From the NCBI GenBank assembly GCA_946540365.1, contig CAMNIH010000044.1, positions 1 to 11,952 of the forward strand: 11,952 nucleotides of DNA. Reading direction: 5' to 3'. The translations under genes and the position numbers were made by a program. Position 1 is the first letter of the stretch, and each line of letters starts with the position of its first letter. The notes below the pieces were generated by a model. The model saw only the letters and a list, made by a program, of their open reading frames with translations, was not told where the DNA came from and made no database searches. Positions 1 through 7,489 of the stretch are shown here, piece after piece. The stretch is from an uncultured Bacteroidales bacterium (GTDB taxonomy: Bacteria; Bacteroidota; Bacteroidia; Bacteroidales; P3).

Positions 1-2
1 CC

Positions 3-392
3 GCCACCTATGCCGGCTACACCGCCGTGCTCAATGCCGGCTACCCCCAGTGGGCTGCCGTGGGTGGGTCGCTGCTGGCCTCGCTGGCCGTCATCGCCAT
101 CCCCGTGGCGCTGACCATGCTCGTGGGCGGCTGGCTGCTGCGCCACAAAGAGCATCCCACCGTCGCCGCCGTCATGCCCGTGTTGCGCCTCGCCGTCGTC
201 GGCCTCATCGCTGCCGCCGCACTCAGCCTCATCAATGCCGACAGCTTCGGCGCCCTCGGTCTCAACCGCCGCTTCCTCACCTCCGTGGCCATCTTCCTCG
301 CCGTCTTCCTCCTCTCTTGGCGCAAAAAGACAAGCCCGATACTGCTCATCGCAGCCTCGGGCCTGGCGGGTTTGGTTGTCTACAGTCTATAA
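3..392 (+). CDS. Chromate transporter (ChrA family), C-terminal part, 5' end outside window
   Basis: The frame is open from the first bases and ends at TAA 390-392, so only the last ~129 residues are visible. The first residues (ATYAGYTA) resemble the segment that follows the PGP motif of ChrA half-proteins. After that come hydrophobic stretches (LLASLAVIAIPVALTMLVGG; LAVVGLIAAAALSLI; two short C-terminal helices). The pattern MPVLRLAVVGLIAAAALSLI matches the conserved ChrA segment with Arg followed by VVGLIAAA. Family members are inner-membrane proteins linked to chromate efflux, and in Bacteroidetes they often occur as two adjacent half-size genes, so a sister gene may lie upstream. The real substrate here is unknown. 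The gene converges on the response regulator gene. Its stop codon lies at the edge of a TTAAACC-like repeat. An internal GTG at 27 is not the true start, because homology-like sequence continues upstream of it. Confidence 0.75.
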   Translation, partial: ATYAGYTAVLNAGYPQWAAVGGSLLASLAVIAIPVALTMLVGGWLLRHKEHPTVAAVMPVLRLAVVGLIAAAALSLINADSFGALGLNRRFLTSVAIFLAVFLLSWRKKTSPILLIAASGLAGLVVYSL

Positions 393-416
393 ACCCTTAA
401 TCCTTAAACCATAACC
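389..416. repeat. Degenerate TTAAACC heptamer array at the end of the ChrA gene
   Basis: About three degenerate units are visible: ATAAACC 389-395, TTAATCC 397-403 and TTAAACC 404-410, followed by ATAACC. The same unit occurs in six better copies at 1375-1416. The ChrA stop codon (390-392) falls inside the first unit. Confidence 0.5.
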
Positions 417-437
417 TCCTGTCGACCAACATTCGTC

Positions 438-483
438 TTTCACTTCCTTTCACTTCTTTCACTTCTCTCACTTCTCTCACTTC
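438..483. repeat. Pyrimidine-rich 9-10 bp tandem repeat downstream of the response regulator gene
   Basis: CACTTC recurs at 441, 451, 460, 469 and 478, giving a tandem array with period 9-10 (units such as CACTTCTCT). Read on the minus strand it is a GAAGTGARA array that begins just after the stop codon of the LytTR regulator. It fills most of the gap between the two convergent genes. No convincing terminator hairpin is visible in this gap. Confidence 0.7.
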
Positions 484-490
484 AAACATC

Positions 491-1249
491 TCACTGCATA
501 TACCATCTTTTGAATTCGCCTACGCGGGCCTTGCTCACCACCACGCGGCTCGGGGTCTCCACCTTCAGCGTCAGCACCAGCTTCGACACCGGCCAGAAGC
601 CGATCTCCTTCACCGCCTCGTGGGCCACGATGTACTGGCGGTTCGCCCTGAAGAAACGCCGCGGATCCAACTCCTCCATCACCGACTCCAGCGGACCGTC
701 CACGATCTGCTCGCGCCCGTCGTACATCACCGCGCGTGCTATCTTGTCCTCGAGGTAGAAGTAGGCCACCTGCTTCACCTCCACCGGTATCAGGCGGTCG
801 CGCACCCGTATCAGGAAGTGCGACCGGTACTGCTTCGGCAGTCCCTCGCCGGCCTCCGCCTTCTGCTTCTCGCTGTCCGCTTTCCACTTGCCGCCCTCCG
901 CCCGGCCCACCTTCTCGATGGCCCGGGCCAGACTGGCGCGGTCGATCGGCTTCAGCAGGTAGTCGTACCCGCCGGCGCGGAAGGCCTCCAGGGCATACTC
1001 GTCGTAGGCCGTCGTGAAGATCACCGGACACTCCGGCTCCACGCGTTCGAACACCTTGAACGACAGCCCGTCCGCCAGGTGGATGTCCATCATCGCCAGC
1101 GTCCAGCCTCCCTTGCGCAGCTCCTCCACGGCCTCGTCCACCGTCTCCACGGTCTTTGTCTCCGGCTCCTCGCCGAGCACCTCTCCCAGCAGCCGCCGCA
1201 GGTGTTGCGATGCAATGGCCTCGTCCTCAACTATCAGAATTCTTTTCAT
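491..1249 (-). CDS. LytTR-family response regulator
   Basis: This 252-residue protein has an N-terminal receiver domain (about 1-115) and a C-terminal LytTR DNA-binding domain (about 143-250). Receiver residues are in place: acidic pair E8/D9 in IVEDE, probable phospho-acceptor D55 in MMDIHLADG, T80 and K100 in LLKP. The LytTR domain shows the family signature FFRANRQYIV (199-208). It should be a cytoplasmic transcription factor phosphorylated by the LytS-type kinase encoded just upstream on the same strand (159 bases between stop and start). The ATG at 1249 is preceded by an AT-rich stretch, and MKRILIVEDE is a typical receiver start. The interdomain linker (about 119-136) is rich in Lys, Glu and Ala and is encoded by a 7-bp periodic stretch. 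The target is not shown; the exporter genes upstream are the obvious candidates. Confidence 0.93.
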   Translation of the reverse strand: MKRILIVEDEAIASQHLRRLLGEVLGEEPETKTVETVDEAVEELRKGGWTLAMMDIHLADGLSFKVFERVEPECPVIFTTAYDEYALEAFRAGGYDYLLKPIDRASLARAIEKVGRAEGGKWKADSEKQKAEAGEGLPKQYRSHFLIRVRDRLIPVEVKQVAYFYLEDKIARAVMYDGREQIVDGPLESVMEELDPRRFFRANRQYIVAHEAVKEIGFWPVSKLVLTLKVETPSRVVVSKARVGEFKRWYMQ

Positions 1250-1286
1250 ATATAATTGTAATCAGAAAACATTAAATCTTTTTAAA

Positions 1287-1314
1287 TGCAGACGCGGCAC
1301 GCCGCGTCTCTACA
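1287..1314 (-). repeat. 28-bp palindromic repeat, copy 1
   Basis: On the minus strand the element begins TGTAGAGACGCGG and ends GCGTCTGCA. It contains a perfect 9-bp stem (AGACGCGGC / GCCGCGTCT) with a 2-base loop. An identical copy lies 56 bp away, and two more lie at 11849 and 11903. It sits between kinase and regulator genes and runs in the direction of their transcription. No U-run follows the stem, so it is unlikely to be an intrinsic terminator here. Confidence 0.9.
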
Positions 1315-1342
1315 GCCTCTACAACTTTAAACCTTTTTTAAA

Positions 1343-1370
1343 TGCAGACGCGGCACGCCGCGTCTCTACA
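1343..1370 (-). repeat. 28-bp palindromic repeat, copy 2
   Basis: This copy is identical to the one at 1287-1314 over all 28 bases and has the same orientation, with a 28-bp spacer between them. Both are bordered by the plus-strand sequence TTTTTAAA, so the duplicated unit may be somewhat longer than 28 bp. Confidence 0.9.
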
Positions 1371-1374
1371 GCCG

Positions 1375-1416
1375 ATAAACCTTAAACCTTAAACTTTAAA
1401 CCTTAAACCTTAAACC
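1375..1416. repeat. TTAAACC heptamer tandem array (six units)
   Basis: There are six contiguous 7-bp units: ATAAACC, TTAAACC, TTAAACT, then TTAAACC three times. The last unit (1410-1416) overlaps the 3' end of the histidine kinase gene and contains its stop codon and most of its last Val codon. Degenerate units also occur at the end of the ChrA gene (389-416). Confidence 0.9.
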
Positions 1417-2432
1417 GGCACCCTCACCGTGAAGCGTTCTCCGTCGTCCACGATCTCCGGCTCTCGGCCTGTCAGCAGGCGGCAGCGCTCGCCCAGGTTC
1501 GACAGGCCCACTCCCGATGCGGCATGGCTGCCGTCGCGCGGTGCCTTCACGTTGCTCACCGTCAACCATCGCTGTCCGACGCCGTCCGTTTCGCTCTCCA
1601 CCACCACCGTCAGGGGCCGCCGCTTCGTCGCCACATTGTGCTTCACGGCGTTCTCCACCAGCATCTGCACGCTGATTCGCGGCACCCGCCGCCCCAGCCA
1701 GTCCTCTGCCACCCGCTCTTCCATCATCAGCGCGTCGCCTCCGTAGCGCGTGCGCATCATCTCCACATATTCACGTGTGAACTCCATCTCCTCGCTGAGC
1801 GTCACCTCGCTGCCTTTCTGCAGCACATAGCGGTAGATGCTCGCCAGCTCCTGCACATACTTGTGCGCCCCCTCCTCGTCCGTGCCTATCAGGGCGTCCA
1901 GCGCGTTCAGGCTGTTGAACAGGAAGTGGGGACTCACCTGGCGCTCCAGCGCCTCGTGGCGCACCCGCAGCACCTCTTTCTCCAGCCGCTCCCGTTCCAG
2001 TTGGCTTTCCTCGCTCAGCCGCACGCTCTCCAGCAGCAGCGAGATCAGTGCCGCCACCAATGCCGTCGTGCCGTTCATAGCTATCGTCACCATCATGTTG
2101 TTGAACTGCTCTGCGTACAGCCACCCCTCGATCCACCATCCGGGCACCGTCAGTATCACCGACAGCAGCAGCGACCCGATGATGCACACCACGGCGGCCT
2201 TCCATCCGCGCAGGCCCATGCCCAGCATCCGGAAATTGTAGAAGTACAGCACCACAAACAGCACCAGGTTCTCACCCACCATAAAGGGCAGATGTGCCGT
2301 GGTCTCCATCTCGTGCGTCTCCGGATCGATCGTCCCGATCGCCATCACCGCCGACATGATCACCGTCGACACCACGGCCAGCGACAAGGCCCGCATCATG
2401 CCGTACGGCCATTTGTATTCTTTCGTTTTCAT
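1410..2432 (-). CDS. LytS/YehU-type sensor histidine kinase
   Basis: With the start at 2432 the protein has 340 residues. The N-terminal half holds about four membrane helices (roughly 12-33, 50-67, 78-97, 113-134), followed by a coiled linker (138-163). The His_kinase domain (PF06580 type) carries the phospho-acceptor H169 in QVSPHFLFNSLNAL. The ATP-binding domain has the N-box QMLVENAVKHN (256-266) and the G-box GVGLSNLGERC (307-317). It should phosphorylate the LytTR regulator encoded next. A longer frame to 2519 exists, but its extra 29 residues are Cys-rich and unlike the family. A Bacteroidetes -7 element lies 4 bases before the ATG at 2432, which fixes this start and rules out the longer one for that promoter. 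The stop codon lies inside a TTAAACC repeat. There is no large sensory domain, so the signal is probably sensed in the membrane. Confidence 0.92.
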   Translation of the reverse strand: MKTKEYKWPYGMMRALSLAVVSTVIMSAVMAIGTIDPETHEMETTAHLPFMVGENLVLFVVLYFYNFRMLGMGLRGWKAAVVCIIGSLLLSVILTVPGWWIEGWLYAEQFNNMMVTIAMNGTTALVAALISLLLESVRLSEESQLERERLEKEVLRVRHEALERQVSPHFLFNSLNALDALIGTDEEGAHKYVQELASIYRYVLQKGSEVTLSEEMEFTREYVEMMRTRYGGDALMMEERVAEDWLGRRVPRISVQMLVENAVKHNVATKRRPLTVVVESETDGVGQRWLTVSNVKAPRDGSHAASGVGLSNLGERCRLLTGREPEIVDDGERFTVRVPV

Positions 2433-2436
2433 GCTG

Positions 2437-2470
2437 CAAAAGTACACATTTTTTTCAAATGCCACGCAAA
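2437..2470 (-). promoter_or_regulatory. Bacteroidetes-type promoter for the histidine kinase gene (possibly leaderless)
   Basis: The minus strand reads TACTTTTG at 2444-2437, an exact match to the Bacteroidetes -7 consensus TAnnTTTG. A TTTG at 2470-2467 can serve as the -33 element, with a spacer of 22 bases (19-21 is usual). Only CAGC lies between the -7 element and the ATG, so transcription would start at or within a base or two of the start codon. This would let kinase and regulator be expressed apart from the exporter genes upstream. Confidence 0.6.
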
Positions 2471-2523
2471 AAAAACACTTCTCGCCCCCACGCCGCGGCA
2501 TGCAGCCCTCGCTGCACATGTCG

Positions 2524-3711
2524 TCAGCGCCCCCGCAGCTTCAGCCATCGCAGCGATCCGCAGGCCGTCACAAAGTAGACTCCCGCCTGGATCCACAGCG
2601 CCATGTATTCGCTCCGCACCGCGCTCAGGCGGGCCCCCATCGAGCTGATGCGCACGAAGCCTTCGATGCCCGGTGTCGAGGGGAACAGGTAGCTGAACAC
2701 CAGCCAGAACTTCGGCATCGCCGACTGCGGCCACACCAGGCCCGACATGAAGAACAGGATCACCGAGAAGAAGAGGCAGCAGAGCAGGGTGCTCATCCGC
2801 TCCTGCGAGAAGAGGTTGCCGAATGTCATGGCGAAGCAGATGGTGGCGACCAAGAACGGCAGCAGGAAGAGCATGATGTCCGCGGCGCTGCCCAGCTGCG
2901 GCAGCCCGAAGATGCGCGGCATGATCCACAGGTCGAACAGGGCGATGGGGATGTAGATGAGCAGGAAGCAGAGCAGGCGGCCCGTGGTGACGCGATGCAC
3001 CGACCGCGAACGCAGGTGGGGCGGTATGAGGCGCAGCGCCTTGCGGTTCTCGTTGGCGTCGCCGCAGAGCACGCAGATGCCGAAGAAGAGCGTCTGGTGG
3101 ATCACCAGCAGCAGCAGGGCCGGGATGAAGTAGGAGGCATATCCGCCCGTGGGGTTGAAGAGCTTCACGTCGTCGAGGCCGACCGGCTGCACCTGCACCG
3201 CCGCCTGCCCGGCATCGAGCCCCTGCGTCTCGTGGCGTTCCAGCTGGATGGAGCGCATCTCATCGAGCATCACGTTGCTGCCGCCCAGCAGCGCATCCTT
3301 GTAGTAGAGGAACGAGCTGATGTCGCTGAAGCAGCTGACGGTGGCCGTCTCGCCGTGGGCGAGCCGTTCGCCATAGTCGGCCGGCAGCACGAAGAGCGCC
3401 TTCACGCGGTGGTCGTCGACCATGGCCTCGCCCTCGGCCAGCGTCGCCGGGCGCGAGGCGACGCGCAGCTCCGGGGTGGCGTCGAGCTTGTGGACGAACC
3501 GCTTCGAGGCTTCGCTCCTCGACAGGTCGACCACCGCCACCGGCATCTCCTGCAAGGCCTCAAGGTGATATATATAATAGTATAGGGGAGGGTAGACGGC
3601 GGTGGCCAGGAAGAAGATGACGAGCGTGGTCTTGTCGGTGAATACACGCCGCACCTCGGCCGCCAGCACATCCCAGATGTCGCGCAGGTTCGTCGTCAGG
3701 CGTCTCAGCAT
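2524..3711 (-). CDS. ABC-2 type transporter permease (second of a pair)
   Basis: This 395-residue inner-membrane protein has the ABC2_membrane_3 (YhhJ/YbhR-like) layout. One N-terminal helix (about 28-46) is followed by a large extracytoplasmic domain (about 50-185, with MPVAVVDLSRSEASKRFV near its start). About five helices follow (roughly 190-217, 245-264, 277-298, 306-326, 368-385). The ATG at 3711 overlaps the end of the preceding permease gene by 7 bases (ATGCTGA), which suggests translational coupling. It is preceded by AAGGAGG (3723-3717) five bases upstream, a strong Shine-Dalgarno match that is uncommon in Bacteroidetes. The frame is open much further upstream, but that part is a shadow of the other permease. 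It probably forms a heterodimer with its neighbour. The substrate is unknown. Confidence 0.9.
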   Translation of the reverse strand: MLRRLTTNLRDIWDVLAAEVRRVFTDKTTLVIFFLATAVYPPLYYYIYHLEALQEMPVAVVDLSRSEASKRFVHKLDATPELRVASRPATLAEGEAMVDDHRVKALFVLPADYGERLAHGETATVSCFSDISSFLYYKDALLGGSNVMLDEMRSIQLERHETQGLDAGQAAVQVQPVGLDDVKLFNPTGGYASYFIPALLLLVIHQTLFFGICVLCGDANENRKALRLIPPHLRSRSVHRVTTGRLLCFLLIYIPIALFDLWIMPRIFGLPQLGSAADIMLFLLPFLVATICFAMTFGNLFSQERMSTLLCCLFFSVILFFMSGLVWPQSAMPKFWLVFSYLFPSTPGIEGFVRISSMGARLSAVRSEYMALWIQAGVYFVTACGSLRWLKLRGR

Positions 3712-4853
3712 GCCACCCTCCTTTCCACCTGACGGGCCAGCATGGCGGCCCCCACCAGCAACAGCAGCGGGAAGGCGGCCAGCGCTGCCACCGGCGGCCA
3801 GCAGACCTCCAGCCCGTTGCCGAAGAGGGTGATGTCGCGCATGGCCAGGAAGTAGTAGCGCAGCGGGAAGAGCAGGCTGAAGGCCTGCATGGGTTCGGGC
3901 ATGGCCTCGGCCGGGAACGAGAAGCCGCACATCGTGAAAGCCAGCGTGCCGTAGGCCGAGGTGAGGCTCATGGCCACCGACGCGTCGGGCACGCACCCCA
4001 TCAGGAAGCATCCCGCGCTCTGGGCCGCCACCACGGACAGCAGCGACACCAGCGCCAGCAGCGGCCAGCTGCCCTCCATCGGGAAGTGCATCGGCCCGTA
4101 CATCACAATCTCGGCCGCCAGCAGCAGCAGGGTGTAGTGGGCGGTGTAGGGCACCATCTTGCCCACCATGGCACGCACGCAGTTGCCGCCTGCCTTGCGC
4201 AGCCAGTTGGCCACAGTGCGCTCCTGCCGTTCGCGTCCGACGACGTAGGCCGTCTGCAGCATCGCCATCATGATGATGATGCCCGGGATCAGCGTGGTCA
4301 TCAGGTACACCTGGTAGTTGGCCTTGGCGTTGCCGATGGCGTGGGTCTCCAAGGCCACGGGTTGCAGCTGTCCCATGATGAGGCTCTCGTCGACCCCCTT
4401 CTTGCGCAGCACCTCGCGCTGCACGGCGCCGGCGGCCAGCTTGCCCATCGTGGCCAGCTGGCGGTAGGCCAGCGACCCCGCCAGCAGGTACGACTGGTTG
4501 GTGTAGAGCCCTATCTGCGGACTGCGGAACTGCAGCACGTCGTTGTAGGTGCCGTGGCCCACCTCGTAGAAGGCGAACACCTCGCCCCGCTGCATCGCGC
4601 GCCGCGCCTCGTTGTGGCTGTGGTAGACCGCCACCACATGGACCGCCTGGGTGGCGTCCAGCTCGTGGCACAGGCGCCGCGACAGGTAGCTGCCGTCCAT
4701 GTCCACCACCGCCACCGGCAGCTCCTGCGGCTGCCCCTCGCGGGTCAACGTGGCGAAGAAGAGGAAGGCAAACACCGCCCCCACGGTCAGGATGACCGTG
4801 TAGCGCGGCTTGAGTGCTATCCGCCGTATCTCTCTGTTTATTACCCTCAGCAT
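3705..4853 (-). CDS. ABC-2 type transporter permease (first of a pair)
   Basis: This protein has 382 residues and the same architecture as the following permease. Helix 1 lies at about 19-36, and an extracytoplasmic domain (about 40-180) starts with ELPVAVVDMDGSYLSRRL. Further helices lie at about 184-205, 238-252, 263-286, 296-313 and 353-373. GRERQERTVANW (206-217) corresponds to the cytoplasmic coupling segment typical of ABC-2 permeases (E-R-E-x-x-T). The shared opening PVAVVDxxxS in both proteins indicates an ancient duplication. The gene starts 22 bases after the HlyD-family gene, so both are probably on one transcript. Families of this type export drugs, lipids or other hydrophobic molecules, and the substrate cannot be read from the sequence. 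The partner ATPase is not encoded here. Confidence 0.9.
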   Translation of the reverse strand: MLRVINREIRRIALKPRYTVILTVGAVFAFLFFATLTREGQPQELPVAVVDMDGSYLSRRLCHELDATQAVHVVAVYHSHNEARRAMQRGEVFAFYEVGHGTYNDVLQFRSPQIGLYTNQSYLLAGSLAYRQLATMGKLAAGAVQREVLRKKGVDESLIMGQLQPVALETHAIGNAKANYQVYLMTTLIPGIIIMMAMLQTAYVVGRERQERTVANWLRKAGGNCVRAMVGKMVPYTAHYTLLLLAAEIVMYGPMHFPMEGSWPLLALVSLLSVVAAQSAGCFLMGCVPDASVAMSLTSAYGTLAFTMCGFSFPAEAMPEPMQAFSLLFPLRYYFLAMRDITLFGNGLEVCWPPVAALAAFPLLLLVGAAMLARQVERRVAC

Positions 4854-4875
4854 GTCGTTTCGCGTTTGCGGTTTG

Positions 4876-5859
4876 CTACATCTCCAGTATCGCGGTCATG
4901 CCGGGTTTGAGGCCCTCGATCGGCGACTGGGGCACCACCTTGACGTCGAAGTTCTTCACGTCGTGCTGGCCCCCGATCTTGGTGGCGCGCCAGGTGGCAT
5001 AGCTGGCCATCGCCTGCACGCGGCGCACCGTGCAGGGGTAGGTCTGCTTGCCCAGCGCCGGGATCGACACCTGCACCGTGGCGCCGCTGTTGATGCCCTG
5101 CAGACGGTCCTCGCGCACAGCGAAATACATCCATGTGTCACCCATGTCGAGCACGCTGACCACCGGCGAGCCGGTGCCGATCAGGTCGCCCACCTTGGCG
5201 TAGAGCTCCACCACCTCGCCGTCGCAGGGGGCGACGAGGTAGCTGTCGTCGAGGTAGCTCTGCACCTCGGCCACGGCCCCGCCGGCGCGGCCCACCAGGG
5301 CGGCCGCCGCGTCGATGTCTTCGCGCTGGGCCCCCTCCTGGGCCATGAGGTACTGCTGCTCGGCGGCCGCGCAGTCGGCCTGCGCCACCTTGTACTTGGC
5401 CTCCACCTCGTCGAACTGCTGCGCGCTCACCACCCCCTTCTCCTTCAGGCCTTTCATGCGTTCGTAGCTCTTGCGGTACACCTCCTCGGCGGCCTGTGCC
5501 TTCTGCCACACCTGGCGTGCCATCTCTTTCTGCTGGCTGCGGGCGCCGGCCTGTGCCTTGCGGCTCTGGGCGCTGGCGGCGCTGCGGGCCGCCTGGGCCT
5601 GCAGCATCTTGGCGTCGACCTGGCGGCTGGCGATATGGGCCAGCGTGTCGCCCCGCCGCACGCGGTCGCCCTCCGTCACGTAGAGGGTGTCCACATGCCC
5701 GGGCACCATGTTGCTCACGCGGTATTCGGCGGCCTCCACCTCGCCGCTCACGATCTCTTTCTCGGGATGTATGGCCAGCAGGCCGACGAGCATCACCACG
5801 CCCACCGTCACCATCACCACCGCCAACCCGGCCAACAGGCTCTTGTTTGTCTCTTTCAT
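4876..5859 (-). CDS. HlyD-family periplasmic adaptor (membrane fusion protein)
   Basis: This 327-residue protein has a single N-terminal membrane anchor (about 8-30). The first lipoyl half is at 43-76 (VPGHVDTLYVTEGDRVRRGD). A long Ala/Gln/Lys-rich coiled-coil hairpin follows (about 80-200), then the second lipoyl half (206-238, YLVAPCDGEVVELYAKVGD) and a beta-barrel part (about 240-312). It ends with the typical LKPGMTAILEM. It should link the inner-membrane permeases with the TolC-type channel across the periplasm. The layout resembles the YhiI/YbhG and EmrA type of adaptor. The gene lies between the channel gene (58 bases upstream) and the permease gene (22 bases downstream), as in a tripartite efflux operon. 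The start is the ATG at 5859. Confidence 0.92.
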   Translation of the reverse strand: MKETNKSLLAGLAVVMVTVGVVMLVGLLAIHPEKEIVSGEVEAAEYRVSNMVPGHVDTLYVTEGDRVRRGDTLAHIASRQVDAKMLQAQAARSAASAQSRKAQAGARSQQKEMARQVWQKAQAAEEVYRKSYERMKGLKEKGVVSAQQFDEVEAKYKVAQADCAAAEQQYLMAQEGAQREDIDAAAALVGRAGGAVAEVQSYLDDSYLVAPCDGEVVELYAKVGDLIGTGSPVVSVLDMGDTWMYFAVREDRLQGINSGATVQVSIPALGKQTYPCTVRRVQAMASYATWRATKIGGQHDVKNFDVKVVPQSPIEGLKPGMTAILEM

Positions 5860-5917
5860 AAGGATTGTCTGTTTAGTTGTTTTTGCCGTAAGTGTTATGT
5901 TTCATGCGTATTGAGTG

Positions 5918-7402
5918 TTACCGGCCGGTGGCCTGGCGCAGGTAGACCTTGCCCATGGCGATCTCGATGCCGGCGTCGACCCATTCGGTCTGGGCCTGCA
6001 GCCAGGCGGTCTGCGCCATCATCAGGTCGCTGCTGCTGCACATCCCCGCCTTGAAGCTCTCGTCGGCCAGCCGCAGGTTCTCCTCGGCCTCGTCCACCAG
6101 GCTCTCGGCCTCGGCCCGCTTGCGGTAGGCCAGTTCCAGCTCATAGTAGACCTTGTTCACCTGCAGCTCGATCAGTTCGCGCGCCTCCTCGGTCTGCATG
6201 GCTATCTCGCGCCGCTTGGCCTTGGCGGCCTTGACGGCGTAGATGCCGCCCACGTGGACCAGCGGCACGTTGACCACCACGCCGGCCATGGCGCTGCCGC
6301 CCCAGCTGTTGCTGAAGCCGTCGAACACGTTGGGGTTGCTCACCATGTATCCGCCCGTGGCCATGATGTTGGGCTTCAGGGAGCTGGCGGCCAGGCGGAC
6401 GCCCTCGCGCGCGATGCTGTCGCTGATGCCCAGCATGCGCATCTCGCTGCGATGGGCGTAGATGTCGTCCATCGCCGGCAGCCCCTGCCGGCTGTCGCCG
6501 AGGGGCAGGTCGGGGTGCAGGTCGGCCACCTCGAACTGGCTCTCCAGCGGCATGCCGCACCGTTGGGCCAGCAACATCTTGGCCAGCGCCAGCCCGTTGG
6601 TGGCCTTGGTCAGGCTCATCTGCGCCTCGTTGCGTTTCACGCGCACCTTGGCCAGGTCGCCCTGGGTGGCCATCTCGGCCTCCAGGGCCAGCGTCACGTG
6701 GTGCTCCAGCGTGTCGAGCAGCGCCGCGTAGCGCTCGGCCAGCTCCTTCTTCTGCTGCACGCTGACCACCTGCCAGTAGGCCTCGTCGACCGACACCAGC
6801 GTCGCCGCCCGCTCCTTGTCGTACTCCACGCCGCTCAGCTCGTTGACCAGGCGGGCGGTGCGGTAGGCCGCCGCCAGCTTGCCGCCTAAGTAGATCGGCT
6901 GCGTCAGCGTCACCGCCGCCACCCCCATGTTGCGGGTGTCGGTCTCCAACCCCTGCACGATGTCGTTTCCCACCTCGTTCAGGTGGGGCCCGAGGTTCGA
7001 GTTGCCGATCATGTTGTTGATCCGGTCGGCTATGGACGACCCCACCACCGGCAGATCGTCGAACTCCGTGTGGACCGCCGTGCCGAGGTCGGCCACCACC
7101 TCGTCGCCCATGTGGCCCAGGCGTTCCTTCTGCTCCTGGCTCAGCAGGTTCACCCGCTTCTCCATCCACAGGTAGCCGCCGTTGGCGCTCACCTTGGGCA
7201 GCATCTGCCACAGGGCCACCTTCTCCAGTGCGGAGGTCTCCTCCTGCTTGATGGCGCTGCGTTTCAGCGCACTGTTGGCCCGCAGGGCCCGTGCCCGGCA
7301 GCTGTCGAGCGTCAGCACCTCCTGCCCCTGGCAGGGCGACAGCCCCTGCATCGCCAGTAGCAGGCTGGCCATAAGTGCCGGTAAGATTTTTCTTAGTGTC
7401 AT
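5918..7402 (-). CDS. TolC-family outer-membrane efflux channel
   Basis: This 494-residue protein starts with a signal peptide (charged MTLRK, hydrophobic ILPALMASLLLAM, probable cleavage after the CQGQ region, about residue 27). The mature part begins EVLTLDSCRARALRANSALK, the usual start of an outer-membrane efflux protein repeat. The two OEP halves show the family pattern: TLTQPIYLGGKLAAAYRTA (about 164-183) in the first, and VVVNVPLVHVGGIYAVKAAKAKR (about 380-402) in the second, each followed by long helical stretches. Length is normal for the family. It is the first gene of the leftward exporter cluster and supplies the outer-membrane exit duct. The TAA stop lies 58 bases before the HlyD-family start. 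The Cys near the signal cleavage site lacks a good lipobox (LSPC), so I do not call it a lipoprotein. Neither a clear -7/-33 promoter nor a Shine-Dalgarno sequence is seen upstream. Confidence 0.93.
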   Translation of the reverse strand: MTLRKILPALMASLLLAMQGLSPCQGQEVLTLDSCRARALRANSALKRSAIKQEETSALEKVALWQMLPKVSANGGYLWMEKRVNLLSQEQKERLGHMGDEVVADLGTAVHTEFDDLPVVGSSIADRINNMIGNSNLGPHLNEVGNDIVQGLETDTRNMGVAAVTLTQPIYLGGKLAAAYRTARLVNELSGVEYDKERAATLVSVDEAYWQVVSVQQKKELAERYAALLDTLEHHVTLALEAEMATQGDLAKVRVKRNEAQMSLTKATNGLALAKMLLAQRCGMPLESQFEVADLHPDLPLGDSRQGLPAMDDIYAHRSEMRMLGISDSIAREGVRLAASSLKPNIMATGGYMVSNPNVFDGFSNSWGGSAMAGVVVNVPLVHVGGIYAVKAAKAKRREIAMQTEEARELIELQVNKVYYELELAYRKRAEAESLVDEAEENLRLADESFKAGMCSSSDLMMAQTAWLQAQTEWVDAGIEIAMGKVYLRQATGR

Positions 7403-7489
7403 TATACTTGATTTTTAGTCAATAAGCGTTTTTCTTTTAACATATCATACCCCTCCATCTATCAAAAACCATGCCAAATGGCCCTTTTT

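Noticed and set aside
1287..1370. Terminators between kinase and regulator genes
   Set aside because: On the transcribed strand the stems are followed by GCATTTAAAAA, with no U-run.
2433..2519. 29-residue N-terminal extension of the histidine kinase
   Set aside because: The extension has Cys-rich sequence unlike kinases of this family, and the -7 promoter element lies inside it just before the ATG at 2432.
2299..3585. Long plus-strand open frame opposite the kinase and permease genes
   Set aside because: Composition is His/Arg/Glu/Gln-rich with no recognisable domain. It is an antisense shadow in high-GC DNA, and the minus-strand genes there have clear families.
4810..6054. Long plus-strand open frame opposite the HlyD-family gene
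   Set aside because: His/Leu/Ala-rich low-complexity translation typical of an antisense frame; the minus strand encodes the complete adaptor.
7322..7330. Lipoprotein signal in the TolC-family protein (Cys in LSPCQG)
   Set aside because: Pro before the Cys does not fit the lipobox; an ordinary signal peptide is more likely.
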